Of a DNA stretch of 64,000 nucleotides, positions 25,185 through 35,017 are shown piece after piece. The number at the start of each line of letters is the position of its first letter. The first letter of the stretch is position 1. The notes beneath the pieces are model-generated. The model had not been told where the DNA came from, ran no database searches, and worked only from the letters and a program-made list of their open reading frames with translations. The stretch covers positions 3,660,501 through 3,724,500 of the forward strand of contig NZ_CP091110.1 of assembly GCF_021560175.1 (NCBI RefSeq), in the 5' to 3' direction. Position numbers and translations under genes: made by a program. Origin of the DNA: Neobacillus drentensis. Its GTDB lineage: Bacteria > Bacillota > Bacilli > Bacillales > Cytobacillaceae.

Positions 25185-27515
25185 TTATTTACGAACAAGG
25201 GATAAACCGGTCATATTTTCCACTTCCAGATTAAATCCTCCCGGTTTTTCAACACTGTAAAAGATAGTGTTATCTTCTTTCCACCATTTAACACTTAGAA
25301 AGCCGTTGTTTATCGGTACTCTCCCTTCACACCAATCCAAGTCTGATGCTTCAAACCTCAGGGAAATAAATTTATTTAACACATCAATATCGCTAATACC
25401 TAATACATTTTTATATAGCCAGTACACAATATGTGATCCAAATCCATGATTGCAGCTTGCAGAATCATCAGCATGCTCCCAAATAGTTCCGGTTTGATTT
25501 ACCATATAAGTCAAGTAATCGCTGGATTCGTCTACCAATTGTTTCCCTAGCCCATATCGTGAGAGTAAATCCAACCTTAAATAGTTTCCAATAAATGCAT
25601 TTGCCGGATCTACATCGGGATGAGCTCCAGTTGCCTTTCTTTTAGGTCCAAACTCAGTCAACAATGTATTCCATAAATGTTTATGTGTTTCCGGTGTAGC
25701 AACCTCAAAGAAAAAGGCGTAGTATTGACATACTTCTGATTTGTTTTTTGTAACTCTTAGGTCACCATTTTCACGCACTGCATTATCTACAAAAAATGTT
25801 CCATTATAAGATTGCTTTCTAATTTCCTCTTTTAATCTGTAAGAATGTTCAATCAACTCATTCATATTATAAATTCTTCCCGCAGCAGCCAAAGCTCCTG
25901 CATAAAGCATATTGCTAGGATAATTGACATCCTGGACATAATCATTTGCCTTAGACCACTCAACAAACACCCAGCCATCAAGTTTTTCAAGAAGTCCATT
26001 TTCATTTTCAAAAGCTTTAAAATACTCAAACAGCCTTAATACTTTCAGCTTAAATTTCTCTACAAGCTCTGTATCTCCGCTTCTTTTAAGATATTCTTCT
26101 AGTTGCACTACAAACCACAGCGACCAATTTGGAATGAAATCCCCGTATTCCGATTTTAAATCTGTCACGATTCCAATAGCATCCGCAGGATAACACATTG
26201 GCAACATGTTCTCAGGCAATTTATCAAACCTATCTACCAAGAGGTAGTTTTCAAAGAAGTTCCTTTCTACCTTGGTGTTTCCTGATAATCCAAAAGCGGC
26301 TCTTGCAGTAAAGAAACTATCACAAAGGTATCCGCCCCTTTCACGGGAGGGACAGTCAGTAAAAACATCCACTGAGTTTTGCCACAATGTTTCTCTGCCA
26401 GCTTCAAAAAGAGGGCTTAGTTTCATATCACTACATGAAAAATATGCTTTAAATACATCTGGGTTTGCAAACTCTCTTAAATGAATATTGCTAATCTTAC
26501 AGGAACCTTCAAATACCATTACTTTTAAATATCTTAAAGTGTAGGCTTCAAATGCCTCTAGGTTGTATGTTCCCGTTTCAAGTTCATATACAATAAAAGG
26601 ATTAATTCCTGCACGTTTGAAGTCTACATCTCCTTCAGTAAGTTTTTCATCAAATATAATGATAATTTTAGTCTTTTCTTCAGCTATTACTTTTGCACCG
26701 ATAAAGCCTGTTAAATTGGTACCGAAGTCAAAGGTTTTGTATGAACCTATATGTAACTCGGTTGTAGAGTCACTGGTGAGAAAACTGTCGCTTTTAAGTT
26801 TTTGACAGTACCTAATCTTTTGTAGGTCAATGGCTGGATCCTCTTCGAATTCATTAATGGTATATCCCTTTTTAACTCGGCCAACCATATCAGTAAATAA
26901 CGAGACCCATGATGTTTCTGCTGTTTCATCTTCTTTAAAAATGCCCTCTTCAACTTCTTTAACTGGCATTTTCAAAGCAAACTCAGGATACTCAACCACG
27001 CGAGGCAAAAATATTTTTTCGGGTACTACTTGACATTCGACAGCCTTCAAATCGTAATCCTGTTTTGTTCTCCAATCTGCATACCGAGAATCAAGCTTAT
27101 AATATTCAACAAACGATCCTCTTAGAAAGCTGTTGAAAGGAACTTTTTGCACCCGTTCATTGCATAACCTTGCTTCAAACAACACACCATTACCTTGAGT
27201 TGAAGCAATTACTACATCTCTACACAACAGCTCGGCCTGGATAAATTCAGGTTGTTCCATAATATAGTAATTTTCTACATTATAAGCAGCAACTTCTATT
27301 GTAATTATATTTATACCATTAGCTAGCTTCTCGGAAATATCGAGTTCATCAACCCGGAAGTAACCTTTTGCTGCTCTTGCAGGTCCATAACCTGCAAACT
27401 GTCCATTAATAAAAACTCTATATATGGTAGAGACTGCTATTTTTAGTTTGCATGTTTCAAAACTTTGCATGTCAATAACTGCTCTAAATTCTAAAGTATA
27501 ATTCATTTGCCCCAT
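25185..27515 (-). CDS. Alpha-L-rhamnosidase (GH78-like)
   Basis: 776 residues, no signal peptide. N-terminal jelly-roll: KIAVSTIYRVFINGQFAGYGPARAAKGYFRVDELD. The barrel holds VDVFTDCPSRERGGYLCDSFFTARA, the GH78 active-site segment with acidic residues at the expected places (DCP, RER), and TGTIWEHADDSASCNHGFGSHI toward the end, including the WEH motif. The start ATG 27513-27515 is preceded by GAGG. It lies in the same direction as GH42 and GH43, 176 bases after a duplicated GH43 tail. It probably removes terminal rhamnose from an imported oligosaccharide. Confidence 0.85.
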   Translation of the reverse strand: MGQMNYTLEFRAVIDMQSFETCKLKIAVSTIYRVFINGQFAGYGPARAAKGYFRVDELDISEKLANGINIITIEVAAYNVENYYIMEQPEFIQAELLCRDVVIASTQGNGVLFEARLCNERVQKVPFNSFLRGSFVEYYKLDSRYADWRTKQDYDLKAVECQVVPEKIFLPRVVEYPEFALKMPVKEVEEGIFKEDETAETSWVSLFTDMVGRVKKGYTINEFEEDPAIDLQKIRYCQKLKSDSFLTSDSTTELHIGSYKTFDFGTNLTGFIGAKVIAEEKTKIIIIFDEKLTEGDVDFKRAGINPFIVYELETGTYNLEAFEAYTLRYLKVMVFEGSCKISNIHLREFANPDVFKAYFSCSDMKLSPLFEAGRETLWQNSVDVFTDCPSRERGGYLCDSFFTARAAFGLSGNTKVERNFFENYLLVDRFDKLPENMLPMCYPADAIGIVTDLKSEYGDFIPNWSLWFVVQLEEYLKRSGDTELVEKFKLKVLRLFEYFKAFENENGLLEKLDGWVFVEWSKANDYVQDVNYPSNMLYAGALAAAGRIYNMNELIEHSYRLKEEIRKQSYNGTFFVDNAVRENGDLRVTKNKSEVCQYYAFFFEVATPETHKHLWNTLLTEFGPKRKATGAHPDVDPANAFIGNYLRLDLLSRYGLGKQLVDESSDYLTYMVNQTGTIWEHADDSASCNHGFGSHIVYWLYKNVLGISDIDVLNKFISLRFEASDLDWCEGRVPINNGFLSVKWWKEDNTIFYSVEKPGGFNLEVENMTGLSLVRK

Positions 27516-27639
27516 TAATTCCTCAGGCTAAATAGGTTTAGCCGACTTAAAGAAATTGGCCTTTTTTTCAATGTAGGTTTTCATTTATTATTTTCCCTTT
27601 AACTATTTATTTTTAGAAAATGTTGCAATTGTTAGGAGT

Positions 27640-27845
27640 AAGTCTTGGATCTGGTTTGATCTTATCTACTCCGATCGACTCTGGTTGACGGTTAATCATA
27701 ATCTTCCACTTTCCATTCATCTTTCCAGTCTATATAAGCCATCTCACCATCAAACCTTACAGTTAGCCATACATAATCTGATACGGAGGTATCAACATCT
27801 AAATCTAGGCCATATTCTTGTCTTTCCGCATCCTGTTTATTTTGA
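27640..27845. repeat. 206-bp direct repeat, copy 1 (GH43 tail duplicate)
   Basis: Ungapped match to 30246-30451 with 11 mismatches counted by eye (about 95% identity). Homology stops abruptly at 27845, next to the GH42 3' end. The two copies flank the GH42 gene. Confidence 0.9.
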
Positions 27846-27874
27846 TTTCCTTGCATTTTAAACAGACTCAACAT
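27692..27874 (-). pseudogene. Orphan fragment of the GH43 C-terminus
   Basis: A 60-codon frame overlapping the end of the GH42 gene by seven bases. From NKQDAERQEYGLDLDVDTSV to WKDEWKVEDYD it is nearly identical to the last 49 residues of the GH43 enzyme encoded at 30298-31404. The catalytic blades are absent, so it cannot be an enzyme. It is a by-product of the duplication described by the flanking 206-bp repeats. Confidence 0.8.
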
Positions 27875-29928
27875 TTTTCTTTTTCCACAATCCTCACTTG
27901 ATACTTTTCTAAAACAACTTCACCAGACAATTGTTCTCCAGTGACCATATCTTTAACAGCAGATTCAAGCACGACGGTTTGGTCTTCCTCCGTAAAGTTC
28001 ATTATGAAAATATAGTCACACTCAGGGGATTGTCTCACTTGTACAGATACTCCCTTACCGTGCTTAACGGAAGCAGCAGGTTTAATCGCTAATTCGTTTA
28101 TTAGCCCCGAATAGAATTCACGATGGAAATCATCCTCTAACCGGGCGCCAATATAATAGGTTTTTCCCTTCTGAAATACGTTGCTTGTAACAGCCGGTGT
28201 ATTCGCGTAAAAATCCTGCACATAATGGGCTTCTGTTTTAGCTGCATTTAATTGAATAACTGTTGCATAATCTTTTAACTCATACGATTTACCATTGAAA
28301 TGGACTGCATTGCAATCATTTGGATACAGCGTATCGGTTTCAACAGGAATCATTCCAAAAATCTCTTGAAGGTCTTTGTGCCAGCCCCCTAAATACGTTA
28401 AATCATGTTCATTAACAATTCCGCTTATGTAGGTCATGACTAACGTACCGCCGCTGGCTACATATTTCTTCAAGCGTGAAATCGTTTCTTCGCTTACTAA
28501 GTATAGCATTGGCACAATTAATAATTTATACGAGGTGAAATCCTGGTCTTTGGTAATGACGTCGACAGGAATATCCATTTCCCAAAAAGTTCGGTAATGT
28601 GTCTGCAAGGTTTGCGGATACCGTTTCGTTTTTAAACCAAAGCCTGATGCATCGTTAAGGGCCCAATTGCTTTCCCAATCATAAAGAATAGCAACGTCTG
28701 AAGGGCGATTTGTTCCCACTACATCAGAAATCTTTTCCAAGATCCCCCCCAATTTTGCAACCTCTTGGAACACACGGTTATCCAAGCTATTATCATGGTC
28801 AACAACCGCACCATGGAATTTTTCCGCAGAACCTCGTGACTTACGCCATTGGAAGTACATGACGCTGTCCGAGCCATGTGCCACCATTTGCATGGAGGAA
28901 AGCAGATGCATTCCTGGTCGTTTTGCTTTATTCACTTGATGCCAGTTTACAAGACTCGGAGTAGATTCCATTAAAATAAACGGCTGCTGTTTAAGACTGC
29001 GATACAAGTCATCTATGAATCCTACTCTCATTGCCAAGTCAGCTGTACTCTCCCAATTATTGTGCCAAGCAGGGTAGGCATCCCAGCTGATCACATCAAG
29101 ATGTTTCGCAAACTTGCTATAGTCAAGAGCTTGGAACGGAATGAGTTCATGTGTATCCGCCATGAAATTCGTCGAAACTGGAATTTCAGGTGTAACTTCC
29201 TTTATGGGGATAATCTCATTCTCAAAGAAATCAATCGTCTGATCGGTTACAAATCTGCGCCAGTCAAGGTTTAATCCGTGTACCGTATTTTCTCCAATTG
29301 GAGAAGGAGATTCGATTTGTGACCAATCTGTAACAGTGTGGCTCCAAAATGGACCCCACCAAGCATGATTCAAGGATTTAAGGTCAGGATATTTCTCTTT
29401 TAACCAGTTTCTGAAGGCTTCCTGACATAGATGACAATGGCATTCGCCGCCATATTCGTTTGAGATATGCCACATTAACAAAGCAGGATGCTGACCGTAT
29501 CTTTCAGCTAACAGGCGGTTGATCTTCTGAGTTTTTTCACGATAAATCGGTGAAGTAAAGCAATGATTATGTCTTGCTCCATGCAGCTGCTTCACTCTTG
29601 CTGAATTAACTCGCAGTACTTCAGGGTATTTTTGAGACATCCAAGCAGGACGAGCCCCACTTGGTGTGGCTAAAATCACTCGTCCTCCTATACCGTAGAT
29701 ATCATCAAAAATTTTATCTAACCACTCAAAGTTATATACTCCTTCTTCCGGCTCTAATGCAGCCCAGGCAAAAATGCCAACAGAAAAAGTATTCGTATGG
29801 GCAAACTTCATCAATTTGATGTCATCCGCTAATATATCAGTTCTATCTAGCCATTGATCAGGATTGTAGTCTCCCCCATGAAGCATAAAATTAGCTTTAG
29901 TAGTATATGTTCTATGAAACTTTGTCAT
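27868..29928 (-). CDS. GH42 beta-galactosidase
   Basis: About 686 residues from ATG 29926-29928 (MTKFHRTYTTKANFMLHGGD), which has GGGGAGAG upstream; an earlier in-frame ATG adds six residues. Hallmarks: GGDYNPDQWLDR, SVGIFAWAALEPEEG, acid/base Glu in WHISNEYGGECHCHLCQEAF, where the cysteine cluster is the family zinc site, and nucleophile Glu in QPFILMESTPSLVNW. A Rossmann-like trimerisation domain (VAILYDWESNWAL) and a small C-terminal beta domain follow. Cytoplasmic. It should release terminal beta-galactose from galacto-oligosaccharides, consistent with the galactanase-like GH43 upstream. The promoter region upstream is replaced by a compositionally odd block. Confidence 0.93.
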   Translation of the reverse strand: MTKFHRTYTTKANFMLHGGDYNPDQWLDRTDILADDIKLMKFAHTNTFSVGIFAWAALEPEEGVYNFEWLDKIFDDIYGIGGRVILATPSGARPAWMSQKYPEVLRVNSARVKQLHGARHNHCFTSPIYREKTQKINRLLAERYGQHPALLMWHISNEYGGECHCHLCQEAFRNWLKEKYPDLKSLNHAWWGPFWSHTVTDWSQIESPSPIGENTVHGLNLDWRRFVTDQTIDFFENEIIPIKEVTPEIPVSTNFMADTHELIPFQALDYSKFAKHLDVISWDAYPAWHNNWESTADLAMRVGFIDDLYRSLKQQPFILMESTPSLVNWHQVNKAKRPGMHLLSSMQMVAHGSDSVMYFQWRKSRGSAEKFHGAVVDHDNSLDNRVFQEVAKLGGILEKISDVVGTNRPSDVAILYDWESNWALNDASGFGLKTKRYPQTLQTHYRTFWEMDIPVDVITKDQDFTSYKLLIVPMLYLVSEETISRLKKYVASGGTLVMTYISGIVNEHDLTYLGGWHKDLQEIFGMIPVETDTLYPNDCNAVHFNGKSYELKDYATVIQLNAAKTEAHYVQDFYANTPAVTSNVFQKGKTYYIGARLEDDFHREFYSGLINELAIKPAASVKHGKGVSVQVRQSPECDYIFIMNFTEEDQTVVLESAVKDMVTGEQLSGEVVLEKYQVRIVEKEKC

Positions 29929-29942
29929 CGTCTCTCCCCAAT

Positions 29943-30115
29943 TCATCTGGTCAGTCGCCCATCGCTTATCGTCTGGACCAAGTTCGCTATAACTTCATCG
30001 CACCGGTTAAGCCAAGCTCCCCACTTCTTTATTCCGCTCTACAGTCTCTCCTCGAACCCTTCACATTATTACGGGAACACCTGGAAGACTTTTAAACCCC
30101 ATTGAAGCTTGCTAA
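29943..30115. other. Compositionally distinct block upstream of GH42, possibly mobile-element-derived
   Basis: Roughly 50% GC against an AT-rich neighbourhood, ending abruptly just before the GH42 ribosome binding site. The plus strand has an open frame (29907-30095) containing SGQSPIAYRLDQVRYNFIAP and LLEPFTLLREHLEDF. The SPIAYR piece recalls the end of some IS3-family transposases, but the match is too short to name. The remaining spacer up to 30297 is ordinary AT-rich sequence with the second GH43-tail repeat starting at 30246. Confidence 0.35.
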
Positions 30116-30245
30116 GCTGCGGTTCAAAGTTAAATCATATAATTTCAATTCGTTCATATGCATTTTTTCTCCATCCTATGAGATATAATTTCAAAGGAAT
30201 AGAATTCTTTATTATTTAATTGTTTTCAAGTATGTCCAATTGAGC

Positions 30246-30451
30246 AAGTCTTGGATTTGGTTTGATCTTATCAACTTCGATCGACTCTGGATGACGGTTA
30301 TTCATAATCTTCCACTTTCCATTCATCTTTCCAGTCTATATAAGCCATCTCACCATCAAATCTTACAGGAAGCCATACATAATCTGATACTGAAGTATCA
30401 ACATCTAAATCTAGGCCATATTCTTGTCTTTCTGCATCCTGTTTATTTTGA
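30246..30451. repeat. 206-bp direct repeat, copy 2 (within and after the GH43 gene)
   Basis: Covers the last 50 or so codons of the GH43 gene and 52 bases beyond its stop. This copy is probably the parent of the one at 27640-27845, because here the sequence is continuous with an intact gene. Confidence 0.9.
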
Positions 30452-31404
30452 GATTCTCCCGATATAACAGTATCTCTATCTGGCCCAAATAATAATTTAA
30501 ATCTCTCTTCAACTGTTCGATACCTATTACCATTATAAAAATCTTCTCCGATTATCTCCGGAAGTTTTGGAAGCCATCTATCCGCCAATGCAATATACAA
30601 ATCTTTTTTAAACGGATGTTTAAATACAGAGGTGATCTGTGAATTAAATGAAGTGCAGGTAGGATCCTCTGTATGCGGATTCCCCAAAATCTCCCATGGA
30701 CCATGAAAAGTTTTGGCACGAGCGACCTCCGATGGGTTTGGATGATATCCTGTTGTGCCGGATGTGAACAAGTAGTGTAGTCCATTCCTATAAAAGTAAG
30801 CTGGTGCCTCACGAACATATGGAGGTTGGATATTTGGAAAATGAGTAGAATAATAACCAGTTACATCCGTGAAATCTTCTGTTAAATCGGCACATACAAG
30901 TTCACTATGAACTCTTTCAAAATAGTAGTAAGCCTTTCCATCTGGCGCCAAGACCAAATCAAAATCACCGGCACTCATATTTAATGGACGGAGACCACTT
31001 TTCACCATGGTATATGGTCCTAAAATATGGTCACTAATCAAAACCGTTGATTCCTGTTTTCCTTCTTTTTTCATAATCTTCAGCCAACATACAAACTTAC
31101 CTGTTTTTTCATTAAAAATAATATGTGGTCTATCCATGAATTGAGAAGGATGCAGGGGAGAGTTCTCATCTTCTTCATTAGGAGGAATGATGATTCCTTT
31201 GTCTTCCCAGTTATACAAATCTTTTGATGCATAGCATTTAACTCCCCAATGCCAAATTCCATTTCCAGCCTTTGTGTTTTCTTTATTTTCACCATACCAA
31301 TAAAAAGTATCTCCTACAGTAATGATAGATCCCCCATGCGCCTGAATGCGCTTTCCATCGGTATCTAACCAAACTTGTCCTGGTCTGATTGAATTATATT
31401 GCAT
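30298..31404 (-). CDS. GH43 glycosidase, exo-beta-1,3-galactanase-like (subfamily 24 type)
   Basis: 368 residues, no signal peptide. The N-terminus VWLDTDGKRIQAHGGSIITVGDTFYWYGENKE is characteristic of GH43 subfamily 24, which contains exo-beta-1,3-galactanases. Five-bladed-propeller repeats follow: GVKCYASKDLYNWEDKG, MDRPHIIFNEKTGKFVCWL, REAPAYFYRNGLHYLFTSG. The catalytic general-acid Glu is probably that in VREAPAYF. It carries the conserved regulon element 61 bases upstream and is the first gene of a GH43-GH42-(fragment)-GH78 series. Its tail is duplicated behind GH42. Action on arabinogalactan-type beta-1,3-galactan is family-based inference. Confidence 0.82.
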   Translation of the reverse strand: MQYNSIRPGQVWLDTDGKRIQAHGGSIITVGDTFYWYGENKENTKAGNGIWHWGVKCYASKDLYNWEDKGIIIPPNEEDENSPLHPSQFMDRPHIIFNEKTGKFVCWLKIMKKEGKQESTVLISDHILGPYTMVKSGLRPLNMSAGDFDLVLAPDGKAYYYFERVHSELVCADLTEDFTDVTGYYSTHFPNIQPPYVREAPAYFYRNGLHYLFTSGTTGYHPNPSEVARAKTFHGPWEILGNPHTEDPTCTSFNSQITSVFKHPFKKDLYIALADRWLPKLPEIIGEDFYNGNRYRTVEERFKLLFGPDRDTVISGESQNKQDAERQEYGLDLDVDTSVSDYVWLPVRFDGEMAYIDWKDEWKVEDYE

Positions 31405-31438
31405 TTTATACTCACTTCTCTCTTTCTATCTTTTCCTA

Positions 31439-31494
31439 CATTTTCGCATAAAACTAGTTATCTTTATTTCAATAAATTTGGTTATGTTATAAAA
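31439..31494 (-). promoter_or_regulatory. Conserved regulon element, copy c (GH43)
   Basis: Core 31465-31494 (TATTTCA, 15 bases, TTATAAAA on the plus strand) and a CATTTTC box at 31439-31445. On the minus strand TTGAAA is followed after 16 bases by TATGCG. The core is 61 bases from the GH43 start. Confidence 0.7.
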
Positions 31495-31598
31495 AATCTA
31501 GATTATATTAATTGGAGGCTGCCCCTTAAAATTAGAATAAAATAGAGTCCTCAGGGTCTTCAAATATCTCATTAATACATGTATAAATTAGTTGGCAT

Positions 31599-33191
31599 TT
31601 ATTCCCCAATCACTACATTTTCCGAAGATCTTTTTCTTAATTCAGCAGGTGAAAACCCCTCCATTTTCTTAAAAACCTGCGTAAAATATGTGTAATCACA
31701 AAAACCTACTTTCTCGCTAATTTCGTAGATGAGCTCATTTGTATTGAGAATAAGTTCTTTCGCTTTGTCTATCCTTAAACGGGTCACATATTCCTTGAAG
31801 GAGATTCCAAATTCTCTTTTAAAGAGATGACTAAAATAGTTTGGTGTTTTCCCGACATGCTCGGCAACCATCCCTACCGTAAGATCACATGTATAGTTTT
31901 TACGGATAAACTCATCCGCACGGTTCATTGCCGGACTGAGATCCTTTGATAACCTTTTGCCAATCTCTTCAACAACCTGAACAGCTATATTCCTGAATTC
32001 ATCAATTACTAGAATTTCCTCATTACCTTCAATGAATTCTATTTGCCCCTGAATGTCATAGATCATATCAACTGGGATGTTACTTACTGTGACCATTATT
32101 AGTTGAAGCAATTTACGGGAATAGGCGGAAACACTTTTTCTACTATAATTTCTTTCTTTCTTAAGGCGGTCATATTCACTATTAACCAACATTACTATAG
32201 TAGCAAAGTCCCCTTGGGACAATTTCAATATGAAATCTATATTCTCTAGCAAACCAATTATCATACTACTTTTTAATTCCATGAATCTGTCGTACACTTT
32301 GATAGAATTAGACCCCTCGTAAAGTCGCATACATAATGCTTGGTTTGCTTCGTGATAGATTTTACTAAACTCTGAAACGCTGCCCGGACTGCTGATTCCA
32401 GCCGAGAATGAGATGCGGTAAATGGCATTCAACTCTCGATTCCATACCCTTAGCCGTTTTGTCATTTCATTTGCAAATTGAACATTGTACAGATAAGATT
32501 GTGTTTCCGTCCTCATCAAAAGTAGGAATTTGTCTTCTTTTGACCATAAAATGACCCCTCTAGAGGCTACATCACTGGTTGCAAACAGATGGTTTATCGT
32601 ATCCGCCACGCTCTTCAATCCATCCTGATTCTTCCTCCAGTCACCATCCATTTGTGCGGATATACAGAGGATCAATCCTGTTGCATGAAAATTATAATAT
32701 TGCTGCAAGCCTTGCAGAACAATCAACTGGTCCGAAATCTTACCGGAAATCAATTCTTCTACAAAAGTTGTTTTATACGAATCGAGATATTTATAAAATT
32801 CTTGTTCCGTGACACGTTGCCTTATAATTTCTTCTTTTACATTCTTAATGAGTGCAATTAAATTCCGTGCCCGAATGGGCTTCATTTCATAATCAACAGC
32901 ACCTAATTGAATCGCTTTTTTTAGGTAATCAAAATCGTTATATCCACTAAGAATGATCACTCTCGTCTGCGGTTTCTTCTCCTTAATTTTCCTCAGCAGC
33001 TCCAAGCCGTCCATTCCAGGCATTCTGATATCCGTAATAACGATCTCCGGCAGAAACTCAGTAAAAAGTTGCACCGCCTCAAGCCCATTAGAGGCGGTAA
33101 TAACCTGTTTAATGTCCAAAGCTGACCAATCAATTCCTTGTTCAATCCCTGACCTGATCTGCTCATCATCATCTGCTATCATCAACTTCAT
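31599..33191 (-). CDS. AraC-type response regulator (YesN-like), second pair
   Basis: 530 residues. The receiver domain has ADDDEQIRSG, phospho-acceptor Asp54 in IVITDIRMPGMDGLELL, and DYEMKPIRARNL with the conserved Lys. The C-terminal AraC double helix-turn-helix is LTVGMVAEHVGKTPNYFSHLF and IYEISEKVGFCDYTYFTQVF. It lies 31 bases behind DUF5605 copy 3 and probably in its transcript; its cognate kinase lies on the far side of that enzyme gene. As the regulator embedded in the island it is a prime candidate for binding the conserved 30-bp element. Confidence 0.92.
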   Translation of the reverse strand: MKLMIADDDEQIRSGIEQGIDWSALDIKQVITASNGLEAVQLFTEFLPEIVITDIRMPGMDGLELLRKIKEKKPQTRVIILSGYNDFDYLKKAIQLGAVDYEMKPIRARNLIALIKNVKEEIIRQRVTEQEFYKYLDSYKTTFVEELISGKISDQLIVLQGLQQYYNFHATGLILCISAQMDGDWRKNQDGLKSVADTINHLFATSDVASRGVILWSKEDKFLLLMRTETQSYLYNVQFANEMTKRLRVWNRELNAIYRISFSAGISSPGSVSEFSKIYHEANQALCMRLYEGSNSIKVYDRFMELKSSMIIGLLENIDFILKLSQGDFATIVMLVNSEYDRLKKERNYSRKSVSAYSRKLLQLIMVTVSNIPVDMIYDIQGQIEFIEGNEEILVIDEFRNIAVQVVEEIGKRLSKDLSPAMNRADEFIRKNYTCDLTVGMVAEHVGKTPNYFSHLFKREFGISFKEYVTRLRIDKAKELILNTNELIYEISEKVGFCDYTYFTQVFKKMEGFSPAELRKRSSENVVIGE

Positions 33192-33222
33192 TCCGTATCA
33201 CCCGCAATTATTAATTAATCTC

Positions 33223-34761
33223 TCATGATACCTTTGTTGCCAGAACGGCTATACCTTCTTTACCTGGTAAATCTAGTAATTGCTTTCCAGTTGCTTTTTC
33301 AACAACAGTTTCACGTGTCATATCCCAAATATCTATTACTTCTACCCTATATTCTTCACTATTATCTGGAAGTTCTAAATTAATGATACAAGGACGTTCT
33401 CGCCCTAAATATTTAATAATATATTTATCCTCATGTCTTCCAGAAAAGTTAGTAATGCTACCAAACCTAAAAGTATCAAATTCTACAGGATCAAGAGTGA
33501 GAAGAAATTTCTCAAATGCAATTTCATTTTCATTCTTTTCTTTCGGTTCATTAGGATTCATATTATACAAATCTTTGTCTGGCTGTATTTCCCCTTCCAA
33601 TTCATGCATAATTTTCTTTAGAAAAGCTATGCGTTCTACACTTTCTCCATGTAATTCTCCACCTTTTGCCCACCAAAGAACCTCATCATCCCTATGATAA
33701 GTTTCACCATGCGTACAGTAGCCGCCAAGTACCATTACAGCCCAAAATCTATGAACCATTTCAAAAGCTGTTATATTCCCCCAACTATGTTCAATATTAC
33801 CTTCATACCTACACTCATCAATCATAACTGGTTTTTGATACTGATCCCTGTACATTTTCGATTTATGAAAGCTATTTGTTTGGATGGAACAATGCGTAAT
33901 CCAAGGTTTTGATGCGTCATAGACTTTAGTTAAGTTATGATTTGAAAGCAAATGATTGTATACATCTTCACTACTTATAAACTTGCCAAATACCTCCCAA
34001 TCTTCTTCGTTAATACTAAAGACCGTGTCGTACTCATTTGCCAGACTCCACCAAATATTTCTATAAGCAGCTAGCCTTCTTACACAATAATCAAGATATG
34101 TTAGATTATCGTGTAGACCTAATTTTGAGAAACCCCATCTGTCATATGGATGGAATAAAATTAAGTCAGCTTCAATACCTAAATCTAAGAGCGCCTTCAC
34201 TTGAGTTTCCAGATGGTTCCAGAATTCGAAGTTTGGCTGATGCACATCCCACTTGCCTTCTTTATCTTTTTCAAAAGGAAATAGTTCAGGCTCATTATTG
34301 TTATAAAACAAACTTTTTGGAAACACACACATCCGAACTTTATTAAAAGGACTCTTAGATAGTGTCTCAATTGTTTTTTCTATAAGAGCCTTAGGTTGAT
34401 GAATCCATGCATAGATTGTGGTCCCAAATGGAATAAACTTTGCACCATCCGCATATTGAAATTTCATCCCATTGGTAACAGCAGGTCCATGATTTTCACC
34501 TGTTTGCTTAATACATTCAAACTCTCCAGATTCAGTAATGAGCTCTTTAGCGTTAAGCTTTAATTCATAATGCCAAACACCTAAATCATCAGGCATAAAA
34601 CGGACTACATATTCACCATTTCCATTGTAGAATCCCTTGACTTCAACCATTTTATTATCTTTACTAAATGTTCCAATAAAATCTACTTTAACGTTTGATT
34701 TAGTTGGCTTTGGCCCATTAATACTTCTCTCAAAAATATTATATTTTTCAATTTGTATCAT
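33223..34761 (-). CDS. DUF5060/apiosidase-like/DUF5605 glycoside hydrolase (copy 3)
   Basis: 512 residues, close paralogue of copy 1 along its full length (both start xQIEKYNIFERSI and end LPGKEGIAVxAT). Active-site candidates are conserved: WWSLANEYD (acid/base) and VMIDECRYEGN (nucleophile), with HPYDRWGF and THGETYHRDDEVLWWAKGG. It sits between a sensor kinase gene and its response regulator, with its own conserved promoter element upstream, so it looks inserted or duplicated into a two-component operon. The product is cytoplasmic. Confidence 0.8.
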   Translation of the reverse strand: MIQIEKYNIFERSINGPKPTKSNVKVDFIGTFSKDNKMVEVKGFYNGNGEYVVRFMPDDLGVWHYELKLNAKELITESGEFECIKQTGENHGPAVTNGMKFQYADGAKFIPFGTTIYAWIHQPKALIEKTIETLSKSPFNKVRMCVFPKSLFYNNNEPELFPFEKDKEGKWDVHQPNFEFWNHLETQVKALLDLGIEADLILFHPYDRWGFSKLGLHDNLTYLDYCVRRLAAYRNIWWSLANEYDTVFSINEEDWEVFGKFISSEDVYNHLLSNHNLTKVYDASKPWITHCSIQTNSFHKSKMYRDQYQKPVMIDECRYEGNIEHSWGNITAFEMVHRFWAVMVLGGYCTHGETYHRDDEVLWWAKGGELHGESVERIAFLKKIMHELEGEIQPDKDLYNMNPNEPKEKNENEIAFEKFLLTLDPVEFDTFRFGSITNFSGRHEDKYIIKYLGRERPCIINLELPDNSEEYRVEVIDIWDMTRETVVEKATGKQLLDLPGKEGIAVLATKVS

Positions 34762-34875
34762 TTTGTTTACTCCTCTCTAAATAAATCCATGATCCAATTC
34801 TTTTAATATCACTTTCATTTTTAAACCTACTAAAACTAGAAATTCGATATTGGAATTGTTCAAGCTTGCTAGAAA

Positions 34876-34931
34876 TATTTTCGCATAAACACACCAATTA
34901 ATATTTCAATTTATTTGTTTATGTTATAAAA
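34876..34931 (-). promoter_or_regulatory. Conserved regulon element, copy d (DUF5605 copy 3 and response regulator)
   Basis: Core 34902-34931 with the TATTTTC box at 34876-34882. On the minus strand TTGAAA is followed after 16 bases by TATGCG and GAAAATA. The core is 141 bases from the start codon. Confidence 0.7.
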
Positions 34932-35017
34932 ATTTTACATAATAATGAAATTAGAAGGTAAAGCCTCAGTTTGTTAGATACTTTTACATATGTTTTTTTG
35001 TAGTAACAAAATTTCCT

